Below, piece after piece: positions 1 through 7,719 of a stretch of 58,088 bases of DNA; within the stretch, counting starts at the first letter, position 1; the number at the start of each line of letters is the position of its first letter. Origin of the DNA: Desulfarculales bacterium (GTDB lineage: Bacteria; Desulfobacterota; Desulfarculia; Desulfarculales; Desulfarculaceae); contig JAIRYI010000007.1 in assembly GCA_031267815.1 (NCBI GenBank), forward strand, positions 1 through 58,088, written 5' to 3'. The translations under genes were made by a program, and so were the position numbers. Below the pieces are notes generated by a model that did not search any database, had not been told where the DNA came from, and worked only from the letters and a program-made list of their open reading frames with translations.

Positions 1-524
1 TGGAGCGGCGGCTCCGGGAAGGTTCAAGGTCTGGCCTACGCGCAAATTGGGCCGGTTGTTGAGGCTCGGGTTGAGGGCATAGATCTGGGCCACCGTGGTG
101 TGGTTACGCTGGGCGACCCCGCCCAAGGTGTCGCCGCTCTCCACTTTGTAAGTGCTGGCGGCGCGGGCGGCAACCGAGGTTTGGGCCGGAGCGGCGGCTC
201 CGGGAAGGTTCAAGGTCTGGCCTACGCGCAAATTGGGCCGGTTGTTGAGGCTCGGGTTGAGGGCATAGATCTGGGCCACCGTGGTGTGGTTACGCTGGGC
301 GATCACGCCCAAGGTGTCGCCGCTCTTCACTTTATAAGTGCTGGCGGCGCGGGCGGCAACCGAGGGCTGGGTTGGAGCGGCGGCGCCGGGAAGGTTCAAG
401 GTCTGGCCTATGCGCAAATTGGGCCGGTTGTTGAGGCTCGGGTTGAGGGCATAGATCTGGGCCACCGTGGTGTGATGGCGCTGGGCGACAGTACTTAAGG
501 TATCGCCGTTGCGCACCCGGTAAC
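1..524 (-). repeat. 186-bp tandem repeats encoding LysM modules
   Basis: Three near-identical units of 186 bp (62 codons) lie in phase inside the mltD gene. Corresponding bases fall at 4, 190 and 376. Each unit encodes one LysM domain plus an Ala/Pro-rich linker. Near-identity at the DNA level points to recent unit duplication, so copy number may vary between strains. More units may lie beyond the window edge. Confidence 0.92.
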
Positions 525-1569
525 TGGCGGCAGCCCGGTCGCTGATTCTGGCCGTCCGCTGTTCCGGGGTCAGGCCGGCATAGGCCTGGGTCATCTGGGC
601 CAGGGAGCCGGGGGGGATTTTGAGGGAATACATACTCCCGGGCGGAGTGGCGGCCAGTTTGAGTTCGGGATTGAGATCCAGGAGAACAGAGCTGGGAATC
701 CCGGCGGCTTTGGCTACCGCGGCCAGGGAGACGGTGGGATGAATGTTCATTTCCTCATATTGCAGCGGCGCTTCATACTCGACTTCATCAAAACCGTATT
801 TTTCCGGCTCTTTGGCGATAATGGCCGCGGCAATCATCCGGGGCACATATTGTTTGGTTTCCTCAGCCAGAAAATCCTGATCGCTTTGGCTTATATTCCA
901 AAAATCCCTGGCCTGATATAAAGTCAGGGCTTTGCGGACTTTGTTTTCCCCGGCATTATAGGCGGCCGCGGCCAAATACCAGGACCCGAATTCGCCGTAG
1001 AGAAATTTCAGATACTGAGCGGCGGCATGGGTTGCTTTGATGGGATCCCGCCTTTCATCCACCCAGTTGTCCACCCGCAACCCAAAACGCCGGGCAGTGG
1101 CCGGCATGAATTGCCAGGGCCCGACCGCGCCGGCGTGAGAGGCGGCGGTGTTGGTGAAACCGCTTTCAATCAGGGCTATGTAAAACAGATCGGACGGCAG
1201 GCCGTATTCCTGGATGATATTGCGCATCACAGTATAATAACGCCCGGAACGGTTGAGGTAGCGGGTGAAACGGGCCGGCATTTTAGTTTGATAATATTCG
1301 ATGAAAAACTCCACCCGCTCGTTGACGGTTATGGGAAAATCCCCGGATACGGCGCCCTGGCCCTGCCGTTCCAGCCGGGACAGATCGTTTTCTCCCAAAT
1401 CATCCAGTTCCTGGAGAATGCGGGCTTCTATTTCCGCCCGGGAAAGATTCCCGTCGGCCCGGGCGCCGGCGGAATAAGGACGCGCCTCCGGGCCGGATTC
1501 GGTTACGCAGCCTGCGGCCAGCAATAAAACACCGCTCAAGAGGATCCAGAAAAGTGATTTTGCAAACAT
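1..1569 (-). CDS. mltD: Membrane-bound lytic murein transglycosylase D with LysM repeats (C-terminus cut by window edge)
   Basis: This is a periplasmic lipoprotein that cleaves peptidoglycan glycan strands. Translated from ATG at 1569 it stays open for 523 codons to the window edge, so the C-terminus is missing. It starts with a hydrophobic signal ending in LLAAGC, a lipobox. The SLT (lysozyme-like) domain spans about residues 85-270, with the catalytic glutamate in IESGF (Glu135), then AVGPWQFMPATA and AAYNAGENKV, which are typical of MltD. After a linker come at least three LysM domains of about 45 residues starting near residues 349, 411 and 473, each with the YKVKSGDTL-type opening and NNRPNLRVGQTLNLP ending. 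E. coli MltD has two LysM domains, so this protein is longer in repeats. It has no operon partner in view. The plus strand is also open through the repeats, but that reading is a by-product. Confidence 0.95.
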   Translation of the reverse strand, partial: MFAKSLFWILLSGVLLLAAGCVTESGPEARPYSAGARADGNLSRAEIEARILQELDDLGENDLSRLERQGQGAVSGDFPITVNERVEFFIEYYQTKMPARFTRYLNRSGRYYTVMRNIIQEYGLPSDLFYIALIESGFTNTAASHAGAVGPWQFMPATARRFGLRVDNWVDERRDPIKATHAAAQYLKFLYGEFGSWYLAAAAYNAGENKVRKALTLYQARDFWNISQSDQDFLAEETKQYVPRMIAAAIIAKEPEKYGFDEVEYEAPLQYEEMNIHPTVSLAAVAKAAGIPSSVLLDLNPELKLAATPPGSMYSLKIPPGSLAQMTQAYAGLTPEQRTARISDRAAASYRVRNGDTLSTVAQRHHTTVAQIYALNPSLNNRPNLRIGQTLNLPGAAAPTQPSVAARAASTYKVKSGDTLGVIAQRNHTTVAQIYALNPSLNNRPNLRVGQTLNLPGAAAPAQTSVAARAASTYKVESGDTLGGVAQRNHTTVAQIYALNPSLNNRPNLRVGQTLNLPGAAAP

Positions 1570-1989
1570 AATTCGGTTAGTCCTATCGGGTTGTGCCGGA
1601 CGGCAATTAACGTGGCTTATTCCAAACAGCTAAAATATATCAGCTTTCACTGAAGCTGTAAATAAGCGGGGCGAGCGGAGGGACGGCTTTTCCGGAGGCT
1701 CCAGGCGCTCTCCCGGACTTAAGAGCGTGTTCACTTTAAGTGTTAACACACGCGGGCTTTGGATTTGGCGCGCAAATCCAAAGCCCGCGCGATGCTTACC
1801 AGGCGGGCGCTTTACCCCGCCCTAGGGCAAGCATCTCAAGCGTATATGCTCCAGGGTTCAGGATGAAGGCTTGCTTTGTGAGGGGCGGAGCAGTAAATTT
1901 AAGTTTATTTTGCCGGCCTGTCGTTTTCAGGCGATTTAAAATCATTTGTTCCTAATGAGCTTCCTATGAGCTTTAGAAATTATTAACCC
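1570..1989. other. Intergenic region between mltD and dsbD-like gene
   Basis: These 420 bases hold no convincing gene. The two flanking genes are divergent, so promoters for both should lie here. The main content is the structured repeat at 1717-1851. A 71-codon plus-strand frame (1740-1955) starts inside that repeat with GTG, has no ribosome site and no protein-like pattern, and is not called as a gene. Confidence 0.6.
1717..1851 (+). repeat. Multi-hairpin element, copy 1 (upstream of dsbD-like gene)
   Basis: This ~135-bp element recurs in inverted orientation at 39922-40055; about nine in ten positions match by hand alignment. It opens with nested palindromes (GTGTTCAC...GTGTTAACAC). A strong hairpin follows, with CTTTGGATTTG pairing with CAAATCCAAAG. 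A second hairpin pairs GATGCTT with AAGCATC outside GGCGGG with CCCGCC around the loop CGCTTTAC. It ends with AGCGTATATGCT. Differences between copies include small indels and fall mainly in loops or keep pairing, including one G-T wobble, so structure rather than coding seems conserved. It ends 138 bp before the dsbD-like start, in the same orientation as that gene. Confidence 0.8.
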
Positions 1990-3564
1990 ATGACTTATGT
2001 CAAGTTTTTTTCGAAATTGTTTTTCATCTTCCTGGCGCTGGCTCTGACGCTGACTCCGGCCGGCCTGCGGGCGGAGCCGGCGCCCCGCTTGGAGATCATT
2101 TCCGTCCCGGAAGATTATCCGCCGGACGGCTTTGGTATAAACCCTCCGGAAAACGCGGCGCCGCCGAATCCGGTGAAAATGGGCGGAGACGGGAGAATGG
2201 AGAGCCTGGCTCTGGCCCGGCAGCCTGCCGCGGGGGCGGCGGGGCGGACGCAGCTTGCGGACGCCGGAACCCGGGAACAGAGACCCGGAGAGCCTGGTCA
2301 ACATACGGAAGAAGGAGAGGCGGCCGGCTTTTGGGAAGGCCGTTCTTTAGGGATCATTCTGGTTTTGGTGTTTGCGGGCGGCATGGCCCTGAATCTCACC
2401 CCTTGCGTATATCCTCTTATCCCTATAACCATAAGTTTTTTTGTCAACCAGGCGGCCAAACGCCGCTCCCGTTTTACCGGAGTCCTGCTTTACTGGCTGG
2501 GCATGGTGCTTATGTATACCGGCCTGGGCCTGCTGGCTTCTTTGAGCGGGGGCATATTGGGCCAAGCCTTGACCAGCCCCTGGGTTATCATAAGTTTAGC
2601 GGTCATCCTTCTGCTTTTGGCCAGCAGCATGCTGGGGCTGTGGGAAATACGCCTCCCCGCCCGCCTGAACCGGGCCGCTGCGGTCAACCGCGGCGGCGCG
2701 GGCGGGGCTTTGTTCATGGGCCTGAGCGTGGGGATCCTGGCCGCTCCCTGTCTGGGTCCTTTTGTGCTGGGCCTGATGACTCATGTGGCCGCTGACGGAC
2801 GCTGGTTCTATGGGGCGCTGCTGTTTTTTGTCTTTTCTCTGGGCCTGGGCCTGCCTCTGACCGTGCTGGCTTTTTTTTCCGGAACCATTAACCGGCTACC
2901 GGGAACAGGAGAATGGATGGTGTGGGTGCGCAAATTATTCGGCCTCATTTTAGTAATGATGGCCATATATGTGGCTATCCCTCTGTTAAACGATCTGGTA
3001 TTTGCTGTTTTGATAGCCGTTGCCGGGATAAGCGGAGGCCTCTATTTGGGCCTGGAGAAAGGAGGAGGAGGTAACTTCGTGAAATTTAAACGAGTTATAG
3101 GTTTGGGGATCATGGTTGCCGCGCTTGGTTTTGCCTGTCAGCAGGCGCCCGGCCGCCATGGCGGGCATGGGCAGGAGCTTGACTCTCAAGCGGTCTGGCA
3201 CAATTTCAGCAATCAGGCCGTAGCCGAGGCTGAAATCCAGGGACGGCCGGTGCTTCTGGACTTTACCGCTTCCTGGTGTCAGCCCTGCCGGGAGATGGAA
3301 AAATATACTTTCCCTCATCCCCAGGTACAGAGTTTATTAAAAAATTTCACGCTGCTGAAAGTGGACGTGAGCAATGGCCCGCCCAGTGCGGACGCTCAGA
3401 ATCTCATTGGCCGGCACCGGATCCGGGGGGTGCCCACTTATATGTTCATCAATTCCCGGGGTGAGATTATGTCCAGGTATACCATGGTGGGGTTTGTGGC
3501 GCCGGAAGAGTTTTCCCGTCATCTAGGCGCGGTACTTAAGGCCGGGGAATTAAAAAGTGATTAG
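1990..3564 (+). CDS. dsbD: DsbD/CcdA-like thiol:disulfide interchange protein with C-terminal thioredoxin domain
   Basis: This inner-membrane protein of 524 residues likely passes electrons from cytoplasmic thioredoxin to periplasmic thiols. It has a signal peptide (residues 1-28), then a Pro/Gly-rich linker of about 90 residues where the DsbD alpha domain would normally sit. The membrane domain (about 118-385) carries the two redox cysteines, Cys139 in LTPCVYP and Cys254 in AAPCLGPF. The periplasmic thioredoxin-like domain (about 400-520) has the active site WCQPC (Cys430, Cys433). Lack of the immunoglobulin-like alpha domain suggests a different final acceptor. Oddly, the Gly-rich joint before the last membrane segment is encoded by a perfect ribosome-binding sequence followed by an in-frame GTG (see 3061-3081). 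The ATG at 1990 has only a weak ribosome site. Confidence 0.88.
   Translation: MTYVKFFSKLFFIFLALALTLTPAGLRAEPAPRLEIISVPEDYPPDGFGINPPENAAPPNPVKMGGDGRMESLALARQPAAGAAGRTQLADAGTREQRPGEPGQHTEEGEAAGFWEGRSLGIILVLVFAGGMALNLTPCVYPLIPITISFFVNQAAKRRSRFTGVLLYWLGMVLMYTGLGLLASLSGGILGQALTSPWVIISLAVILLLLASSMLGLWEIRLPARLNRAAAVNRGGAGGALFMGLSVGILAAPCLGPFVLGLMTHVAADGRWFYGALLFFVFSLGLGLPLTVLAFFSGTINRLPGTGEWMVWVRKLFGLILVMMAIYVAIPLLNDLVFAVLIAVAGISGGLYLGLEKGGGGNFVKFKRVIGLGIMVAALGFACQQAPGRHGGHGQELDSQAVWHNFSNQAVAEAEIQGRPVLLDFTASWCQPCREMEKYTFPHPQVQSLLKNFTLLKVDVSNGPPSADAQNLIGRHRIRGVPTYMFINSRGEIMSRYTMVGFVAPEEFSRHLGAVLKAGELKSD
3061..3081 (+). promoter_or_regulatory. Internal ribosome-binding site and in-frame GTG in the dsbD-like gene
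   Basis: Inside the dsbD-like gene a GGAGGAGGAGGT stretch (3061-3072) stands 6 bases before GTG at 3079-3081, in the same frame (codon 364). Starting there would give a 161-residue protein with positive residues, a hydrophobic stretch, LGFAC (an imperfect lipobox) and then the WCQPC thioredoxin domain, which is a typical layout for an exported thioredoxin. The sequence is read directly; use of this site in the cell is inference. Confidence 0.5.
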
Positions 3565-3587
3565 AGTTCATTGTTCTAGCCGCCTTA

Positions 3588-3767
3588 ATGGGCGAAGTGC
3601 CGGAGGCGGAAAACATCCGGGATCTGTACCTGGAAAGCATTACCAACCAGGAATTGCGATCCTGGTGTGCCAACGCCCTCGTGCCTTTTAAACGGGAAAC
3701 TTTCCTGTTGCGTTACACCCAAGAAGAGGACCAAGGGACGGCTGCCGCAAGCTCTGCGCTAAAATAA
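3588..3767 (+). CDS. Small hypothetical ORF (59 aa), possible gene remnant
   Basis: This open frame from ATG 3588 to TAA 3767 lies in the 313-bp gap between dsbD and purL. The product is polar, with one Trp-Cys pair (RSWCANALVPF) and an Ala/Ser-rich tail. It looks more protein-like than random intergenic sequence, and the frame extends upstream to 3561 without a start, so it may be the tail of a decayed gene. No clear ribosome site precedes the ATG. I do not recognise a family. The rest of the gap holds a short direct repeat of TTTTACAAG near 3821-3842. Confidence 0.3.
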   Translation: MGEVPEAENIRDLYLESITNQELRSWCANALVPFKRETFLLRYTQEEDQGTAAASSALK

Positions 3768-3877
3768 CAGAGTCTTTGGAAATTAGATTTATGGGCAACG
3801 CGTTTAAAGTGCGGCCCGCTTTACAAGTTTTACAAGTTTTACATGGCGCGCCGGGAAATACCAATTGAGGATTAGAT

Positions 3878-6800
3878 ATGGCTTTTCGCCTTGAGATAGG
3901 GCTTAAGCCCCCTATAACCGATCCGGGGGGGCTGAGGCTGATTAAAAAGGCCCGGGATTATCTGGGTCTTAAAATTGAAGAAGCCAGGATTATCCGGGCG
4001 CTTACCTTTGACGCCGATCTGAGCGAAGAGGAAAAGGACTTGGTGCGGCAAGAGCTTTTCACTAATCCGGTCAGTGAGGAAAGTTCATGGCAGCCGCTGG
4101 CCGGGCGCTTATTGCCGGACTTTGATTTTGTCCTCCGGGTTGGCTTCAGGCCGGGGGTCCGCGATAACGAAGGCGCCACCGCCTGTGAGGCCATGGCTGA
4201 TTGCCTGGGGCGGCCTCCGGCGGAGAACTGGGCCGTCTATACCTCCCGTCTCTATGTCCTGAAAGCTCCCCGCCTGGGGCGCGGACAAATAGAAATGCTG
4301 GCCCGTGAACTTCTGGCCAACCCTATTATTCAGCAGTGGCAGGTTTATCCGGCCGGACAATGGGACCGGGAACAGGGAGTGGGGCTGATCCTGCCGGCGG
4401 TAAAATTGCTCCGTACGCCTCAAGTAAAAACTTTAATAGTTGAAAACGATGAGGATTTGCTCCGTCTGAGCGAAGAGCGCGGCCTTTTTCTTAACCCTGC
4501 GGATTTGCCGGTTATACGGGCCTATTTTGCCCGGCCCGAGGTCAGGGCGGAAAGGGCCGGGGTGGGCCTGAGCCATCCTACGGATGTGGAATTGGAATAT
4601 ATAAGCCAGGCCCGCTCCGATCATTGCAATCATAATACTTTTACCGGCAGGTTCCATTATTTCGACCCGGAGAAAGGCACGGGCACGGAAGTGAACAACC
4701 TGTTCAAAGTCTGCGTTAAAGAACCAACTTTAAATTTGGCCGGGACCAGGCCCTGGTTGGTGAGCCTGCTGTGGGACAATGCCGGGGTGGCCAGACTGGA
4801 TGAGAATTATAATTACGCCATTACCGCCGAAACCCATAACAGCCCGAGCAATATAGAGGCTTACGGCGGAGCGGTCACCGGGATTGTGGGGGTGTACCGC
4901 GACCCTATGGGTACGGGCCTGGGGGCCAAGCTGGCCGCGGGCATATGGGGATTTTGCGTGGCTCCTTATGATTATAAAGGTGATTTGCTGCCGGCTTTGC
5001 ACCCCCGCCGTCTTCTGGACGGAATTGTGGAAGGCGTGCGTGACGGCGGCAATAAATCGGGCATCCCCACTGTGTTGGGATCCCTGTATTTTGATCCCCG
5101 CTATCTGGGCAAATGTCTGGTTTTTGTCGGGGCGGTGGGGATAATGCCCCGGGAAGTGGCCGGGCGGCCCAGCCATGAAAAAACCACCCGGCCGGGCGAA
5201 TTGATTTTCATGTGCGGCGGCCGGGTGGGCGCGGACGGTATTCACGGGGTTACCGCCAGCAGCGCCGAATATTCCGCCCACACTCCGGCCGGTCATGTTC
5301 AAATTGGCGATCCCTATACGCAGAAAAAAATGCACGATTTTTTACTGGAAGCGCGCGACCGGGATCTGATCCGTTTTATAACCGACAATGGAGGCGGGGG
5401 GCTTTCCAGCAGCGTGGGAGAAAGCGCCCGCTTAAGCCCCGGCGCCCGGGTGGATCTGGCTCAAGTGCCTTTGAAATACCAGGGTCTGGAACCCTGGCAG
5501 ATCTGGGTCAGTGAAAGCCAGGAGCGCATGACCGTGGCGGTCAACCCGCGGGATGAAGAGAGTTTTCTGGCTTTGGCGAAAAAACACGCGGTCGAGGCCA
5601 CGGTTATCGGGACCTACAGCGGCGACGGCAAGCTCAGGCTGGACTACAACGGCCGCGCCTGCGCCTATATAGATGTGGAATTCTTGGAGAAGGGCTTTCC
5701 CCAATGGGAATTCACAGCCCGCTGGCTCAGCCCGGAAATGCGCGGTTTGCGGGAACCGGTAATCACCCCGGAATCTGACTTTAACGCCATGCTTCTGGCT
5801 TTGCTGGATTCGCCCAATTTGTGCGGACGCCAATGGATTAACCGCCAATATGACCATGAAGTGCAGGGGAGCAGCGTACTCAAACCTTTTGCCGGCCGGG
5901 ATCAGGACATTCCCGCGGAGGCGGCGGTAATCAAACCGGTGCTGGAAAGCCGGACTGGCCTGGCCTTGGCTGAAGTCATGCTGCCTGATTATGGCGATAT
6001 TGATACTTATCACATGGTTACGGCCAGTGTGGAGGAAGGGGTGCGCCGGGTGACGGCGGTTGGGGGCAACCCTGAGCAAGTGGGAGGCATGGATAATTTC
6101 TGCTGGCCTTCGGTGCTTTATCATCCCCGGGAAAATCCCGGCGCGCCTTACAAGGCGGCCCAACTGGTGAGGGCGGGCTGGGGCTTGAAAGACGCCTGTC
6201 TGGCTCTGGGCGTACCTCTGCTTTCCGGAAAGGATTCCATGTACATGGATGGCAGCGTCCGCAGCTCGCACGGTTTGGGGGTGAGGGTGAGCGCCCCGCC
6301 GACCATGATTTTTACCGCCTCGGCGCCGGTGCCTGATCTGGATCTGGTGCAGACCCTGGAACCCAAAGTGGCCGGGGATTTGCTTTATATCCTCGGTTTG
6401 ACCAAAAACGAAATGGGCGGCGGCAGCCTTTACCGCCTGCTGGGGCAGATAGGGCGGAATGTTCCTGTGAGTGATTTTACTCTTTCCCGCCGGCTTTGCC
6501 GGGCGGTCAGCCAGGGATTGAGCCGGGGCCTGCTGGCTTCAGTGGCTGTGCCCAGCCGGGGTGGGCTGGCTTACGCCCTGGCCCGCATGGTGATGGCCTC
6601 CGCTTTAGGACTGGATCTGGACTTGAGCGATCTCGCGGCTGAGGGAAAACTGAACGGCATGCAAAAACTGTTCAGCGAATCCACCGCCCGGTTTGTGGTC
6701 AGCGTGGATCCCAAGCAGGCGCCAGCCTGGGAAGAACTTTTGTCCGGCCTTCCCTGCTGCCGGGCCGGCAGAGTTGTTAAAGTTAAAAGTTTAACAGTGC

Positions 6801-6883
6801 GGAATGAAGGGGATCTCTTGCTGCATGTCCGCGCCGGCGCCCTGACCCGGGCTTTCCGGCGCCGTTTCGGAGGGCTGATATAA
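3878..6883 (+). CDS. purL: Phosphoribosylformylglycinamidine synthase subunit PurL (large form)
   Basis: This catalyses the fourth step of purine synthesis: ATP-dependent conversion of FGAR to FGAM using ammonia from PurQ. At 1001 residues it is longer than Bacillus-type small PurL (about 740) because two PurS-like segments (about residues 1-65 and 85-165) precede the catalytic part. The stretch SDHCNHNTF (about 248-256) and TAETHNSPSNIEAYGGAVTG (about 312-331) carry the family's nucleotide and metal-binding residues. The second AIRS-like half contains LPDYGDIDTY and SGKDSMYMDG. No separate purS is therefore needed. The glutaminase domain is absent and is supplied by the next gene, which overlaps the stop codon by one base. 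It is the first gene of the packed purL-to-ricT block. Confidence 0.96.
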   Translation: MAFRLEIGLKPPITDPGGLRLIKKARDYLGLKIEEARIIRALTFDADLSEEEKDLVRQELFTNPVSEESSWQPLAGRLLPDFDFVLRVGFRPGVRDNEGATACEAMADCLGRPPAENWAVYTSRLYVLKAPRLGRGQIEMLARELLANPIIQQWQVYPAGQWDREQGVGLILPAVKLLRTPQVKTLIVENDEDLLRLSEERGLFLNPADLPVIRAYFARPEVRAERAGVGLSHPTDVELEYISQARSDHCNHNTFTGRFHYFDPEKGTGTEVNNLFKVCVKEPTLNLAGTRPWLVSLLWDNAGVARLDENYNYAITAETHNSPSNIEAYGGAVTGIVGVYRDPMGTGLGAKLAAGIWGFCVAPYDYKGDLLPALHPRRLLDGIVEGVRDGGNKSGIPTVLGSLYFDPRYLGKCLVFVGAVGIMPREVAGRPSHEKTTRPGELIFMCGGRVGADGIHGVTASSAEYSAHTPAGHVQIGDPYTQKKMHDFLLEARDRDLIRFITDNGGGGLSSSVGESARLSPGARVDLAQVPLKYQGLEPWQIWVSESQERMTVAVNPRDEESFLALAKKHAVEATVIGTYSGDGKLRLDYNGRACAYIDVEFLEKGFPQWEFTARWLSPEMRGLREPVITPESDFNAMLLALLDSPNLCGRQWINRQYDHEVQGSSVLKPFAGRDQDIPAEAAVIKPVLESRTGLALAEVMLPDYGDIDTYHMVTASVEEGVRRVTAVGGNPEQVGGMDNFCWPSVLYHPRENPGAPYKAAQLVRAGWGLKDACLALGVPLLSGKDSMYMDGSVRSSHGLGVRVSAPPTMIFTASAPVPDLDLVQTLEPKVAGDLLYILGLTKNEMGGGSLYRLLGQIGRNVPVSDFTLSRRLCRAVSQGLSRGLLASVAVPSRGGLAYALARMVMASALGLDLDLSDLAAEGKLNGMQKLFSESTARFVVSVDPKQAPAWEELLSGLPCCRAGRVVKVKSLTVRNEGDLLLHVRAGALTRAFRRRFGGLI

Positions 6884-7719
6884 TGGCTTCGGTCAAGGCT
6901 CTGGTGTTAAGCGGTTTTGGCCTTAACTGCGATTTTGAAACCTCCCATGCCCTGAATCTGGCCGGGGCGGCGGCTGAACGGGTCCATATTAACGATCTTG
7001 GCGGCGTCTCCGGCCGGGCCAACGGTCAGAAACTCGGCGATTATCACATTTTGGTTTTCGGAGGAGGTTTTTCCTGGGGCGACGATCATGGCGCCGGCGT
7101 GCTTCTGGCCAACCGTCTGGCCCGGCGGCTGCATTTTCAACTGGAGGACTTTCTGGCCCGGGGAGGCTTAATTCTGGGTATCTGCAACGGATTTCAGGCT
7201 CTGGTAAATTTGGGCCTCTTGCCTGGCCTCAAAGGAGAGCGGACGCGGCAGGCCGCTTTGCTGGCCAATGACTGCGGCAATTTTCAGGATCGCTGGGTGC
7301 GGACTAAAATAAACAGCCACTCCCCCTGTCTGTTCACCCGAGGCCTCGATTATCTGTCCATGCCGGTGCGCCACGGCGAGGGGAAGTTGGTGGCCGCTCC
7401 GGAAATATTAAAGCAAATACTTGATCAAAATTTGTTTCCCCTGCAGTACGCCGGCCGCCAGGGAGCGGGGGCGGACGGGCTTTTCCCCGCCAATCCCAAT
7501 GGCAGCCTGCATGATATAGCCGGCCTGTGCAGCCCTGACGGCCGGGTGTTCGGTCTTATGCCTCACCCTGAAGCTTATTACCGGCAAAGCCAGCATCCTG
7601 ATTATACTTTGCGGCGCGAGCTGGCCCGGCGAAAGGGGGAGAAATTAAGCCATGAGGATAGGGGAGCGGGAATGCTTATCTTTGAAAACGCGGTTAAAGC
7701 CGCGCGGGAAAATTTCTAA
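6883..7719 (+). CDS. purQ: Phosphoribosylformylglycinamidine synthase glutaminase subunit PurQ
   Basis: This class I glutamine amidotransferase supplies ammonia to PurL. The 278-residue protein has the nucleophile cysteine in GICNGFQA (about residue 103), the early GFGLNCDFETSHA motif, GGGFSWGDDHGAG, and the His-Glu pair in MPHPEAYYR near residue 229. It is longer than small PurQ proteins (about 225) and resembles the C-terminal domain of single-chain PurL, consistent with its partner being a large PurL. The start ATG overlaps the purL stop (TAATG), implying translational coupling. The glutaminase residues are intact here, in contrast to PurF in this window. Confidence 0.96.
   Translation: MASVKALVLSGFGLNCDFETSHALNLAGAAAERVHINDLGGVSGRANGQKLGDYHILVFGGGFSWGDDHGAGVLLANRLARRLHFQLEDFLARGGLILGICNGFQALVNLGLLPGLKGERTRQAALLANDCGNFQDRWVRTKINSHSPCLFTRGLDYLSMPVRHGEGKLVAAPEILKQILDQNLFPLQYAGRQGAGADGLFPANPNGSLHDIAGLCSPDGRVFGLMPHPEAYYRQSQHPDYTLRRELARRKGEKLSHEDRGAGMLIFENAVKAARENF

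Noticed and set aside
100-498. Plus-strand 132-codon frame inside the LysM repeats
   Set aside because: It is the opposite strand of mltD; the repeat structure and clear LysM motifs are on the minus strand.
1-560. Possible CRISPR-like repeat array
   Set aside because: The 186-bp units are contiguous, in frame and encode LysM domains; there are no short repeats with unique spacers.
1740-1955. 71-codon frame in repeat copy 1, similar to a 77-codon frame in copy 2 (39800-40033)
   Set aside because: Similarity comes from the shared DNA element; copies differ by indels that disturb codons while stems are kept, and there are no ribosome sites.
4730-6271. Long minus-strand frames of 201 and 279 codons opposite purL
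   Set aside because: PurL motifs on the plus strand are unmistakable; the antisense frames follow from GC-rich codon bias.
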